Assembly: GCA_947561585.1 (NCBI GenBank)
Contig: CANNZV010000126.1
Location: 1-64,000, forward strand
DNA: 64,000 nucleotides
From: Caprella mutica
Taxonomy: Eukaryota > Arthropoda > Malacostraca > Amphipoda > Caprellidae
Direction of reading: 5' to 3'
The translations under genes and the position numbers were made by a program. Under the pieces are notes generated by a model. That model was not told the origin of the DNA and did not search any database. It worked only from the letters and a program-made list of their open reading frames with translations. Shown here one piece after another: positions 44,101 through 54,687 of the stretch; positions within the stretch are counted from its first letter, which is position 1; each line of letters begins with the position of its first letter.

Positions 44101-45041
44101 ATGATATTATTGTAGCATGTAAGAACTATGATGACCTGACTAAAATCAAGATTGATTTAAGTGCTAAATTTGAGATGAAAGACTTAGGTAAATTATCCTA
44201 TTTCTTAGGCATAAAAATCGTTCAAGACGAAAATAAAATAGCCCTAAATCAATCTTCATTTGTCAACGAGTTATTAGATAGATTTGAATTCAATAATTGC
44301 AAACCTATTTCAACCCCTGCTGATGTTAATTCACATTTGGAACCAACTACTGATGAGTGTGAACTAGTAGACAAAACTAAATATCAATCAGCTGTAGGTG
44401 CCTTACTGTATCTATCTACTAAAACTAGACCTGACATAACTTATGCAGTTGGAAATGTCTCTAAATTTTGTTCCAATCCAAACACTAAGCACTGGTCTGC
44501 AATTAAGAGAATATTTAGATACCTAAAAGGCACACCGGATCTTGGCATTACATATGGTAATGAAGATTCTGAGTTGATAGGTTATTCTGATGCCGACTGG
44601 GCAGGAAACAGAGTTGATAGGAAAAGTACTTCTGGCCAATGCTTTATGTTAAATAATTCCATTATTTCTTGGCGCTCTGTGAAACAGTCATGTGTTGCTT
44701 TATCAACAGCTGAAGCTGAATATGTTTCCCTCTCTGGAGCCTCCCAAGAAGCTGTATTTCTAAATAAATTACTATTAGATTTTAAAGTACCAAATAAGAA
44801 TCCTATAGTTTTGTTTGAGGATAATCAGTCAGCTATTTGTATTGCTAAAAATGAAAAAAATCATCCTAGATCGAAACACATTGATATTAAATTTCATTAC
44901 ATTAGAGATCTTGTTGCTTCAAACACAATTAAACTTGTGTATTGCCCCAGCGAAACTATGCTCGCTGACATATTCACTAAACCGTTGCCTCTTGATAGAT
45001 TTACCAAATTAGTTGAATTAATAGGCATGAAAAATATATAA
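41106..45041 (+). CDS. Copia gag-pol polyprotein, 1311 aa
   Basis: Domains in order: Gag capsid region (about 15-200), zinc knuckle CHFCNKMGHLKKDC (223-236), aspartic protease IIDSGSS (Asp286), pre-integrase/HHCC zinc (His420, His425, Cys454, Cys457), integrase core Asp484, Asp547, Glu583 (SDNGGEY; NGLAERFNR), linker rich in Pro/Glu/Ser (710-770), RT with LDVNSAF (Asp912) and YVDD (997-1000), RNase H with SDADWAG (Asp1162), STAEAEY and DNQSAI, ending KHIDIKFHYIRD and ADIFTKPL. All expected catalytic residues are present and there is no stop or frameshift. Gag and Pol are in one frame as in copia. The start may be Met1 or Met8 (MSSNKLQGI), which aligns better with related Gags. Confidence 0.95.
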   Translation: MKKYFENMSSNKLQGIVPLDGNNYPTWRIQMKMHLLREKLMDFADGSKTVPIDSASTEVKNAYANNYNKALADIVLSISPDQLYLVGQPTDPHAVWTTLQDTFQKNTWANKFRLKKKLYNLKLKSPDLLDFHLKELTEVFQELALLNQVISEEDKVICLLSSLPGPFEVLVTALEAQTDIPNWITVADTLRREAEKLSIKTNNALALSNTQNYAGVNKQSIICHFCNKMGHLKKDCFKFKRSSQTNRTQNQPNVVNVSHIELNHTMYVNDIALCNKYADSNIWIIDSGSSSHMSGDKNLCKDFANISKPINVKVGNGDVLQAISLGNVSVIVNIPGGGSRTCKINDVLYVPNLAFNLLSVSKMTSNNKSIIFENDKCKILNENKELMAEANCVGKLYYLNTLVHKAAVTVDQNEVNFLWHRRLGHIGKDNLTKMIRTKSVNGLDSKLKAIEGVCEHCCNGKMHKIPFSTSIKKNCKPLDLIHTDVCGKITPTSRGNNSYFLTFIDHATRYSWIYVIAHKSDVFQKFLEWKAMVENIYERKIKTLQSDNGGEYTSNKFESYLRNEGIIHQKSIPKTPEQNGLAERFNRTIMEKVRCMLSDSGIDKEFWGEALYTANYLNNRCINSYLVNKTPYEALNRRKPNIGHIKVFGCTGYAHISREERSKLENKATKCLFIGYGTVTKGYKMYDVESKRIFFSRNVTFDESISSKIESPQLSETPTSPLVFHSEDSEPAGPENQPSDDNPPILLPEAQPVPAISPNEDLRRSSRIRRAPIRYGSWEYDHVEDEEEGLLVNGNINIEPRSVSEALNSGSESSKWKHAMERELNAFEKHKVFELVKPTSDLNIIKSKWVFKRKKGSDGRVVSYKARLVAQGFLQRPGIDYDEIFAPVVRFESVRTMLSLAANQKLFVHHLDVNSAFLNGDLKENVYIRQPPGYAIPGKEDLVCKLNKSMYGLKQSPKCWNDALDAYLKSLGFIQSSCDSCIYVKLINNSPCFISVYVDDIIVACKNYDDLTKIKIDLSAKFEMKDLGKLSYFLGIKIVQDENKIALNQSSFVNELLDRFEFNNCKPISTPADVNSHLEPTTDECELVDKTKYQSAVGALLYLSTKTRPDITYAVGNVSKFCSNPNTKHWSAIKRIFRYLKGTPDLGITYGNEDSELIGYSDADWAGNRVDRKSTSGQCFMLNNSIISWRSVKQSCVALSTAEAEYVSLSGASQEAVFLNKLLLDFKVPNKNPIVLFEDNQSAICIAKNEKNHPRSKHIDIKFHYIRDLVASNTIKLVYCPSETMLADIFTKPLPLDRFTKLVELIGMKNI

Positions 45042-45049
45042 TGTCGTGT

Positions 45050-45058
45050 GAGGAGGAG
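45050..45058 (+). promoter_or_regulatory. Copia polypurine tract
   Basis: GAGGAGGAG ends immediately before the 3' LTR; serves as plus-strand primer. Confidence 0.75.
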
Positions 45059-45399
45059 TGTTGAAATTTTAGTTAAATGTATTACACACTCGTTATATAT
45101 TTAATGTTAACTTCCTGTTAGACTAGCTCAGCTATATTAAATTACCTATTGTTTCAATAACTATGTATTACTTTTAATGAGAAACGGACATAAAGTCTAA
45201 AGTCGATCACACTTCCGTCGAGGGTTAAATACCCTGACTGGTAGCTTCTGAAGGCAGTCTGTCTTTAACATTACTCAGAGAGAGATATGATTCACTCATC
45301 TCTCTATATAGACTTCTAATTGTATAACATATTTACTCTTTAAAATAAACTCTATGTCTTAACGTTGTTAACCCACTGTTATTTAACCTAATTCTAACA
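45059..45399 (+). repeat. Copia 3' LTR
   Basis: 341 bp; I find no difference from the 5' LTR when read side by side. Confidence 0.95.
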
Positions 45400-45404
45400 C
45401 ATAT

Positions 45405-45987
45405 CTGTATTAGTAACTCTATTGAGCTGAAATTTTGTGTGGTTCCTATTCATGATTAGGGTTGTGACATAGCATATAATGCATATGCATATAAACCCTG
45501 CGTATGCATTTGAAAATGCGTATGCAAATTAAAAAGTGCATAAGCAAATGAGAGTGCATATGCATTTCAAAATACATATGTGCATTTCAAAATGTAAATG
45601 CATTTAAAAAAATCAAATAAAGTGTATGCAAATTAATTGCCAAAATAGAAATGAATATGTACAGTACTTTAAAATAGCAAACAAATGTGCGAATGTACTA
45701 ATGGACACTTAAGGCAAAGAAATGTTCTGTTCTCAGGCAAAGAAACTATTGAATTTTTTAGAGGGATGTCAGAATTTCTGATTTTAGGTCATTTTTAATT
45801 AAACCAGATACGGTAGCGAGAGCACCGTGAACTTCGTTTATATTTTCCCAAAGTTTTTTTTTAGTTTTCTCCTTCATTCTTTTCACTTTTTTCCTCATGT
45901 TTTGGGGAAGAGAGGCTTCGATGTGCAGCTTTGTTCAATATTCTTATATTAGAAATACCTATAAATTACTCTTACTTTATATATAAC
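45405..45987. mobile_element. hAT-like left end (unit 2)
   Basis: Counterpart of 21327-21926, beginning TAGGGTTGTGACATAGC at 45457. The Helitron-like CTAG of unit 1 reads CCAG here. Confidence 0.4.
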
Positions 45988-46369
45988 TAGGGATGTGACA
46001 TTGTGCATATTGCATATATTTCAAAAGCATATATGCACGTGTGCATATATGCTAACCGAGAAAATGCACTTCTTGGTCAATTTTCAAATGTCTAATCTAT
46101 GCCGTTTTCTTCTGGACCCCTGCATAGAAAACTATTTTAACTGTGGACCCAAGTAGATTTTATCAAACTAATTATTCAAATTTAAAAAGTTTGTAGGAGG
46201 AATATTGACACTACAAATGAATCAATAAATAATATGACACTTGATATTTAGTAAATACTAGTAGTTATTGATAAATAAATGAATAGGTAAAATTATTTAA
46301 GAATTGTACTACTCAAAAAATATCAACTTATAGCACGTATATATGTATATAATTTATTTAAATAATTAA

Positions 46370-47178
46370 TAGGGTTGTGATAATATTCTCTTTGAAATAT
46401 GCTTTATATTCTCACGAAATATATTCTCATATGCTCTAAATACATTCTTTTATGCTCTGAAATATGCTTTATATTCCTTAAAAATATGCTTTATATTCTT
46501 ATTATGCTTTTTTTTCTCAATTATGCTTTTTATGCTCAATTCATTAAAAGTGCTGCAATTAGATATATAAATATAAGGGATATTAGCAAGTTCCTTAAAT
46601 CACATTTGGATGCTAATCTCTTGTTTCGGTGCAATAATCTTTGAAGAGTTTAAATAAGTTTTATTAATTTGAATCATATGGCTCACGGATTCAATCTGTA
46701 TATCGTCTGACCAAGTTCAGTCACAGTAATATCGGGTTTATAAAACGGGTAAATTTTAAATTTAAACTAAGAAACGTTGTAAGGATAAAATAAAAATGCA
46801 TTTTCTAATATTAATTTATGAAACTTTTCAACATCGAACCCTGAACAAATTTTTCAGGTATTAACCTCAATTCGGCTTGTATGTTCCAATAATTTTGGCA
46901 TGTATTGTGCGGCAACGGTCTTCTAAAATACCTATATACTTACTTTCCATTTTTTTTATAAATATATATTCTTTAGTTGTATAGCATATCTCTGAACTGA
47001 GAGATATATTAGTTTCATGATTTTTTTATATATTGTTGAAAAGGATATGTTTTATTACTTTTTAATAAAAAGAATAAATCTTTAATAAAAAGAATATGTT
47101 TTAATAAAAAGAATATGCTTTATTTAAAATATGCTCGAGATTATATTTTTATGCTAAAAGAATATTGTCACAACCCGA
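46370..47178. mobile_element. hAT-like element with ATATGCTTT repeats (unit 2)
   Basis: Counterpart of 24566-25419, ending CACAACCCGA (one terminal change) and flanked by ATAATTAA/GTAATTAA. It has fewer AATAAAAAGAATATG repeats than unit 1. Confidence 0.7.
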
Positions 47179-47365
47179 GTAATTAAACACGAAATGGTTT
47201 AAATTTACCATTTAATAACTTAATGTCGCTGTTTATAGCTGGGGATACTTTAAGTTTGAAGGGAACCGCTGGTCTAACAAGATGGTTTATGATTTTCGAG
47301 TCATGACTAAAGTAATGAACGGAATGTGATATATGAATGTTGAATAGTTTAGAACTTCAGAAAAC

Positions 47366-47518
47366 TATGTTTGGCTGAAGGAAACATTTGCTCCTCTTCT
47401 TTCTTGTGATGTACAACGGGTGTTTTCCCAGTACAAAAATACATTAGCAGACAATAGGAGATTCACTGTTGGAAACCTGAAATACCATTTAACAATAAAG
47501 TCCAATTCCACTGTTTGA
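47366..47518 (+). pseudogene. hAT transposase C-terminal fragment (unit 2)
   Basis: APLLSCDVQRVFSQYKN..LADNRRFTVGNLKYHL to the stop at 47516. One Glu-to-Gln change in the CDVER motif relative to unit 1. Confidence 0.75.
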
Positions 47519-47831
47519 AATTGAATGTGTATATTTGAAAAAGTCTAAATTTGAAACAGCTTTGTTATATTGTTTTCTAACGTTAAACATTTCGCAGTAA
47601 AAATAAAAACTTGAGATTACACCTTCGATTTATTGCAAGTTCCATTCAAACCACCAAAGTACAATTACATTCAAAACATAACTATATATAGATTAACTTT
47701 ATTTTAAATTCCGTAATTAACTTTGGGCATGCAATATGCACACTATATTGAATAATTTCTGACATATAATATGCATATTTTCAATATGCATTTTGGTTCA
47801 GCATATATGTAAATTGACTTTTTGCATATTA

Positions 47832-48296
47832 CACAGAGAAAAAAGTTTACTCATATCTAATGGGTCGTCATTTTATGCTTTGAATCAATTTATTACGTGA
47901 GTTGGTTGGACTTTATTCATGTTTTCACGTGTGTTAAAACAACTATGACGTGGTGTGTCATCAAACATTAGTTAATTCAATTCATTTTATAGATTGAGTC
48001 AACTTTCTATGAGAGTTAAAAGTTACTTTTTTGAGAATTTTAATGTATGTTAAAACAACTATGACAGAGTGTATTGTAGTAACTCACAAAAACTATTAAT
48101 CCAATGTATCTGGTGTATAAATTTACTTACTATGCGAGTTGGCGCAACTTTTTTTATGTTTAGGAGTGAGTCAAAACGATTGCTTTGTTTTAACCAACGT
48201 CAATTTAACTACTTTTAAGTAGTACCTGCAACTGACCACGTAAGTAGTCAAAACAAATCAAATTTGATTTGATTCAAATAATCCTTTCTCTGTGTG
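47832..48296. mobile_element. TA-targeting MITE with CACAGAGAAA ends (unit 2)
   Basis: 465 bp, without the inner TTAA element of unit 1; the single TTAA empty site lies in GTGTTAAAAC at about 47931-47940. Confidence 0.65.
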
Positions 48297-48387
48297 TATA
48301 TACAGAAATAGGCATATAATATGCAGCATATCGCTTCAAAAATTAGGCATATTTTATGCTGCATATTGTCACATCCCTATATATAAC

Positions 48388-48836
48388 ACATGGTACCTAA
48401 ATTCCGAATTATCGGTCAGTACTACATGTTGAGACACATCAGGAAAAACAATATAAAAATTGTTATTAGATAGCACTGTGTGTTTTATATTGTTTTTCTT
48501 ACCTACCATATCCATCATGTGTATTGTGTATGTCTAAAGTGATATCATTTCTAACGAGACATTATTATTAACATGTTTTACTTTTGAAAGTAGGGTCGAA
48601 GCTGGTGTTAGCCGCATTAATAGGGCTCCTTTGATTTTATGTAGTTGTGGAGAGCAAGTAGTATGGCGCTATACTCTCGTATTGCTTCGTAAAAGATTTG
48701 AAATATACATTGCTGTACTTCATGGTAACAAAATAGTAGCATCATTAACCAGATATAAAAGAAAAGATAGTAATACTGATAAAAAGAATGTCTAAAGCGG
48801 ACAAAGATAAAAGACTTCTCAACATGGAACGGGAAT
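48388..48836. other. Intergenic block (unit 2), no gene
   Basis: Counterpart of 27251-27697; no reading frame or domain recognised. Confidence 0.4.
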
Positions 48837-49438
48837 TTAAAGGTCCTCTACAGGCTCCGGAAAAAAAAGAGTTTATTACATAATATTATAGAACTAAGGT
48901 CTACGATCATTATTCTGCAAACTGCATACCTACTATTCGGTTGAGTATATATTTTATTATTTGCTTTTAAAGTTTTTAATACTTTGTGTGCAACAATCTT
49001 ATGAATCACTAATCTGATGCCCAAGAAGAAGATTGTACACTCTTTGTTTTGATTACAAATTTAAATTTTATAAACTAACCATGCATTTTTGGCCATTATT
49101 TTAGATAATAATTGTTTCCTAAAGTATATAAACGTTTCTATTATAAGTTCATTTAATTTTATTCGTTTACACGAATATTAAATGGATTTATTAAACCTAA
49201 TACCTAGTTGACAATCAAAACAAATGGTGTACATTCTTTTTCTTCAGGCTGAAAATTTCTTAAATTAGTAAGTCGGAAGTAAAATAGGTTTTGTCGAGTT
49301 TTGATTATAAAAATGTTTAAAAGCATATAAAATTAAAAATATGCTACCAAATTCGATGCGGTTAGCAGCAAAACGATAAGAAACATTAGCCTCGTTGAAT
49401 AAGGCAATAAAAATATTTGCTTGGAGGGGACCTTTAAA
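48837..49438. mobile_element. AAAGGTCC-type MITE (unit 2, intergenic)
   Basis: AAAGGTCCTCTACAGGCTCCGG to TTGGAGGGGACCTTTAAA; counterpart of 27698-28298. Confidence 0.55.
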
Positions 49439-49728
49439 TCATATATCGAGATGGGAATTCGTCCAAGGAATACGAAACTGAAGTCATCAAGCATCTAACC
49501 CCATTTGATATGACCTCTTTAGTGTACGCACCACTCGTCTCATGTGATGCAGATAGAATATTTTCTTAATACAAGAACATTTTAACTAATAACTGAAAAA
49601 AAATCAATTTTGTAAACCTCAAATACAATGTTTTAATTAAATATAACAGTTTTTTTCTAATTTGCTTTATTACTCGTGTAGGAGAACTTATGTAAAAGTT
49701 AAGTTTCAAGTGTACATGTTGAATTTCT

Positions 49729-49935
49729 GCATATGCAAAATGCAATGAATAAAATTAAATGCATATGCAAGAAATTAAATACACATGCAAGAAAATAAAT
49801 GCTTATGCAAAAAATTAAATGCTTATGCAAGAAAATAAATGCATATGCAAGAAAATAAATGCATATGCAAAAAATTAAATGCATATACATGAAACTATAT
49901 GCATATGCATGAAAATATATGCATATGCAAATTAT
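49729..49935. repeat. GCATATGC array, long allele (unit 2)
   Basis: After a first motif at 49729, copies (some GCTTATGC or ACACATGC) start at 49761, 49781, 49801, 49821, 49841, 49861, 49881, 49901 and 49921, exactly 20 bp apart. Unit 1 has three steps at the same place. Confidence 0.9.
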
Positions 49936-52721
49936 TAAATGCATATATATGCACTATTTTCTAGTGCATATGGTGCCCATTATGCAGTGTATATTGTCAC
50001 AAGCCTACATATCTCCATCAACCTCTTTCAAATCTGTAAAGTCAAAGAGCAATCTTGCTCGCAGTTGGACTTTCTCAATTTTAGGCATGGTGTCAATGTG
50101 GTTTGCGAGATGTGAATGACAACTCTTCACACCATTAACTAGAAGTGACTTTGTATGTTCCAATAATGTAGTAATACAAGAGACTTCCAGAAATACACAA
50201 TTGATTATTCATACATTTGTAATTGAAAATTTCGTATAACTTTTATTTATCAACCATCTTTCTGTGGATAAAAGCATATTCTTTTCGGAAAAAGAATATG
50301 CTTTATTTTATGAGCATAAAAAATATGCTGTAACGATAGATATGCTCAGGAATATTTTTTTATGCTTCAAGCATATTGTCCCAACCCTATTTATCTACAA
50401 TCTTGAATTATTAAAAAAAAAACAAGTCTAAAACGTGCGATTTTTTGATTGTCAAGCATGCAGTGACTACGGGTGGGCACTCCGCAGTGCAGTAGAGCAA
50501 GGAGCTTTACATTGCGAATTGCCCACCGGTGGACACTATTTTATTTCATTTATTGGTAGTACTAATAATTGAATAGGGTATGCAATGTATGCACATAAAA
50601 ATTTTGTGCATATTCGCTTGAAATATGCGTTTTATAAAATGCATATGCACTTTATAAAACGCGTATGCATTTTATAAAACGCATATGCATTTATAAAACG
50701 CATCTGCATAATATATGCAGCAAATAATTAATTTAAAAAAAACATTATACGTATTTCAGTTAAGTAGACATTCTAGATTTCCTTCTATTTCTCGAAATAG
50801 GCTGTTACCTACTAAGAAGTCCATGTATTTCTCACCAAATATTTTTTTTATTAATTGTAAAAATAATAAATCACTGAGATGTAGAATGAAAGTTAATATC
50901 TTTAAATTGTCAATTTTTATATATTGAAACACTTCTTATAAAGTCTGCTTCCAAGTACATTAACATGTCATAAAAATGAAGTATCTTTTATACAGGAAAA
51001 GATCGTACAGCGGACGATCTTTAAACGGTCACCTACTAAAAAAGATCGAAATTATCAGTTTTTCTGACCATGCAACTCCTACAACGGCCTCTTAAATAAT
51101 ATGGTGTAACAAATATTTTATTAGTTTACCTAGTATCTAGTCAAACATTGATTATATTCAGAGGTAATACAATATAAAACCAACACTCAACTTATTGTTA
51201 AATTGTTTTTCAGTAATTAGATCTTGGTAACCTTTTCCTCAACGTTTTCTTTGATTAGAAGAGTTCTATAGAAATTAAAAAGAGGTGTAACTATTCTATA
51301 TTATATAGTAATATATATTTCTTTTATTTACACCAAACAAAAAAGTAAAAATCGAGATATCAAATTAGTTATTTTTATTTTGTTTTTGGTTTAATTAACG
51401 AAATATACCATCAATGAAAACTCACCATTACAATTGGCCATATTTCAAAGAAATTAGAACATATAAAGCTAACCTGAACGCAGATCATTGAGCATAAAGC
51501 TATCCTGAACGCATATTTTATGCATAGAAGAATATTTTAAGGCATGAGAATCATAAACAGGGTGTCAGACACTTTTGTTGCCAAACTTTAACATAAGGTT
51601 GCATTCGTCGAAATATACAATTTTTATTCTATGAAGGTATGGTCTAAAATACCTAGTTAAAGAGTTACAAGGTTAGGAAAGTAGTATCTGTACCATTTAT
51701 TATTATTAGTTAACATTATTTTTTTAATGTTGCGATAAGAAACAAAACATTTTTAACAGTAATGGTAAATTTATGCTTTTCCAGATCATTGATAAATTTT
51801 ATTAAGTTTTTTTAAATTAATTTATTTATTACCATACCTCATAATCTATAAACCTACTATAGATTTTTAGTACACTAAATACTGACCTCTGTCCTTTATC
51901 TAATATGTATATTTAATATTTATCTAATATGTATATTTCATATTTGTACCTTAAAAATCTTACAATGGTTTAGCCATTATTATAAAAATAACCAAGTACG
52001 TTAGAGTGTAGAAATCATTAATTCAAGACTTTTTGCGTAGTCAGGTTTCAGAACGATTTATATATTTGTCGTACATTTTCCCTAAAATTCTCCAACGAAA
52101 ACTAATAATCGAGGAGTAACCAATACAAAACTGGTTCGGTTCAAAAAGTTGGTGGTGACCCATTTTCAGTCAACTAGGAACCTATTCCCATGTGACAATA
52201 ATATTAGAGAAGAAAAAACAAAAAAAAGGTCTGTTATTTGAGACGGCAGACTTCGACATATAATTTCGTGGCAACGGATTTATTGGTCAAAACTATTTAT
52301 TTTCGAAAATTAAATATAGAATCGCAACATTAAATTCTCTTCCAGAGTCTAATTTTAAATAAATCCGGCGCGGAAAAGTCCGCAGGCGAGGAATAGTCCG
52401 TTTCCCGTGATTATATACATAGTTTCTGTTCTTAAATAACTGGTAGCAATGAAAATTCACTTCACTAATATAGTATCCTATAGTGCCAGCAATATAATGT
52501 ATCTTTCTCTGAAACACTTAAGTCTTTTGAAATACTTGACATTTTAAATTTGGAGCATTACTATTAAATGCATAATAATTCATAATATATGCAAATTCAT
52601 ATTAATAATTAACTGAACAAATAGAAGCTGCTTAGAATACCATGCAACACTTTGTAATCCCTTAACATTGCAATAATGTTTGTACTTTGTAGCATCTTTT
52701 AATTATATACGAAAGTACGAA
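49936..52721. other. Distal part of unit 2, no gene seen
   Basis: Counterpart of 28680-31419, with hAT-type ends at 50366-50385 and a GCATATGC array at 50636-50700 whose outer end is shortened relative to unit 1 (the GAGACAATATGC terminus is missing). Confidence 0.5.
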
Positions 52722-53150
52722 TGTTTCGAGCATATGCTTTGTCAAAGAGCTTATCTAATTTTAAGGCATAATATCCTTTCGTTGAGGCTTTCGTGAACAG
52801 AAAACATCTTAAACTGTTCATGAAAAGGTTGATATATAAGTAACACAGATTACCTATATATTCAGTAATCAATTCATTCTGTGGAAGATCTACGTGGCAT
52901 CAAGTGCAATGTATTATAGATGCCTCAGATTAGAAGCATCTTTCTTTCGTGTTAACTCACTTAGCTCTTTTAATACTTCTTCTATATTAATTTTCTTTTT
53001 TAATACGATGTTGTATTTTTCATACTCTTCTGCTCTATATTATAAATACACGTTATGTCAAACATGAGCCATCACCTAATTTTTTTTGCAAATCTTATTT
53101 TCAGATTCGTAATTGCAGTAAGTTTGAAACTTTGACATAGCGAATTCTAT
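52722..53150. other. Unique sequence after the duplication, no gene
   Basis: AT-rich; no frame of note and no terminal repeats recognised. Confidence 0.35.
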
Positions 53151-53585
53151 TCCAATAGAATTGAAATATAGTAAGGACAATCGAGGTATGTTGTGTGCGT
53201 GACGTTATAACAGCAACACTCTAAAATCACATTTAAATTTGAAAATAAATTTGTAAAAACAGTTATTAATTTGCATAATATATTAAATGTATATATATAT
53301 ATATATATAATCAATTATTCCTACTAGGGATTTAGGGAAGGCACCAAAGAGTAAAGCTTTGTGAGCTGTGGTTTTTAAATCGAGTGATTTGTGACCGTGT
53401 CGTCAACAAGGCAACACACATAAATAAAAATTAAGGTTAAGCAGTGTGAATAAGATTAATATTAATCTCTGTTTTTATAATAGAACATTCTTCAATTGTT
53501 TTAAATATTATTTTAGAGTGTTGCAGTTATGACGTCACGAACACAACATTCCTCGATTGTCCTTACAATATTTCAATTCTATTTC
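53151..53585. mobile_element. Foldback MITE with 74-bp arms
   Basis: Left arm 53154-53227 (AATAGAATTGAAATATAGTA, GGACAATCGAGG...ACACTCTAAAAT) is repeated inverted at 53510-53584 with a few mismatches. The loop contains (TA)10. No coding capacity. Confidence 0.7.
53290..53309. repeat. (AT)n microsatellite
   Basis: About ten AT units within the loop of the foldback element. Confidence 0.8.
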
Positions 53586-54687
53586 CCGCTTTTAAAACCA
53601 GATGGCGCCAGAACGCACTTTTAAAATAGAAATTGTCGACAGTAGTGAATCTTATTGTAGCATAATATCTTTGGCGTAACTTTTTAAATTTTTAGAAAAA
53701 AATATCAATTTGATAGCTTGCACACCATACAGGCCAGGATAACTAAAGTTGCTAAATCAGTCAATAATTTTTTTTGTGTATTCATAACTAAATCCAATGC
53801 TCTAGAAATTTTAACTGACAAGATTTTCCGAAAGTTCTGCAAAGTTGAAGTGATAGTATAATTTTATCTATTTCAATGTGTTGTGTAGGCTCTGGGAAAT
53901 TTCGGTCTCTGTTTATAATGGTGTTATGAAAGAATAATAATTTAAAAAGTTGAAATTATTATTTCTTAAATGTGTAGTTTATTTATTAAAATAGGATAAC
54001 ATTAACCATTTTAAACTGATTTGTAACATTAGAAATTTGACATGTTTTGACATTTATTTAACATGAAATTTGAGCGGAAAATTCAGTCTCGGAAATATCG
54101 GTCTCGGAATATTCGTTCTCATGCAGGTATAAATGAAGCTTATTAATTAGATGAATCGGGGGCGTGTCACCCCCGAACCCCCCTGCTACGTCATTAAACA
54201 ATCAGGATATGTGCAATACAACAAACTCATTTATGTTAAGAGGTCATTTAGAATTTTAAGACCGAAATGTCAAGACCGAATATTCCGAAACCGAAATTAC
54301 CGACCATCTGTTGAGTAATTCTAAGCAAAGAATCAACCATGCATGTATAGAAAAACGCAAAATCAAGCTATTTTCAAGAATGTCAGACAATTTTATTCCT
54401 TCATTTCGAGTAAAAACGATCAACATGTTGCCCGTAGGAATCTACTGTGTGCCCAATAAGGCTATGCTTCTACTGTCTAAAATTATAAAGTATAGTAAAC
54501 AGCGCATAAAGTTTTTGAGATACTGTCTCTACTGGGTAATTTTCTATTGATACAATGTTGCAAGTTTTTCACGATAACTCTTCTCTGATTGGTGAGCTAG
54601 AAGGAGTAGCCAACATTGAGCGGAGCACTAAACCGTTAGTTCTCCGCCCTTTGTTGGCATTCCCTTCCTTGCACTCAGAGAAATTCC
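53586..54687. other. Repeat fragments, no gene supported
   Basis: 53888-54300 holds several GGAATATTCGxTCT / GAAATTTCGGTCTC phrases in both orientations, and 54157-54230 (GGGGGCGTGTCACCCCC) is a relative of the foldback element centre. Frames at 54311-54550 and 54554-54821 show no known domain; the second runs into the hairpin below. Confidence 0.4.

Larger units (their letters stand above)
40113..45399 (+). mobile_element. Intact Copia-type LTR retrotransposon
   Basis: 5287 bp, TG...CA LTRs of 341 bp that read identically, 5-bp duplication CATAT (40108-40112 and 45400-45404), PBS and PPT in place, and one gag-pol frame. Unit 1 has the empty site with a single CATAT at 21322-21326. Complete structure and matching LTRs indicate very recent insertion. 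Confidence 0.95.
45988..48379 (+). mobile_element. hAT element (unit 2)
   Basis: TAGGGATGTGACA ends, flanked by TATATAAC on both sides (45980-45987 and 48380-48387). 2392 bp. Contains the nested elements at 46370-47178 and 47832-48296 and the transposase fragment at 47366-47518. Confidence 0.85.
32458..52721. repeat. Segmental duplication, unit 2
   Basis: Direct copy of 7539-31419. Compared with unit 1 it lacks about 1.62 kb (equivalent to 8874-10497), the DIRS, a 2.25 kb hAT and a TTAA MITE. It carries a LINE fragment (33762-34995), a Copia element (40113-45399), a 53-bp patch (36393-36445) and a longer GCATATGC array. Confidence 0.85.
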
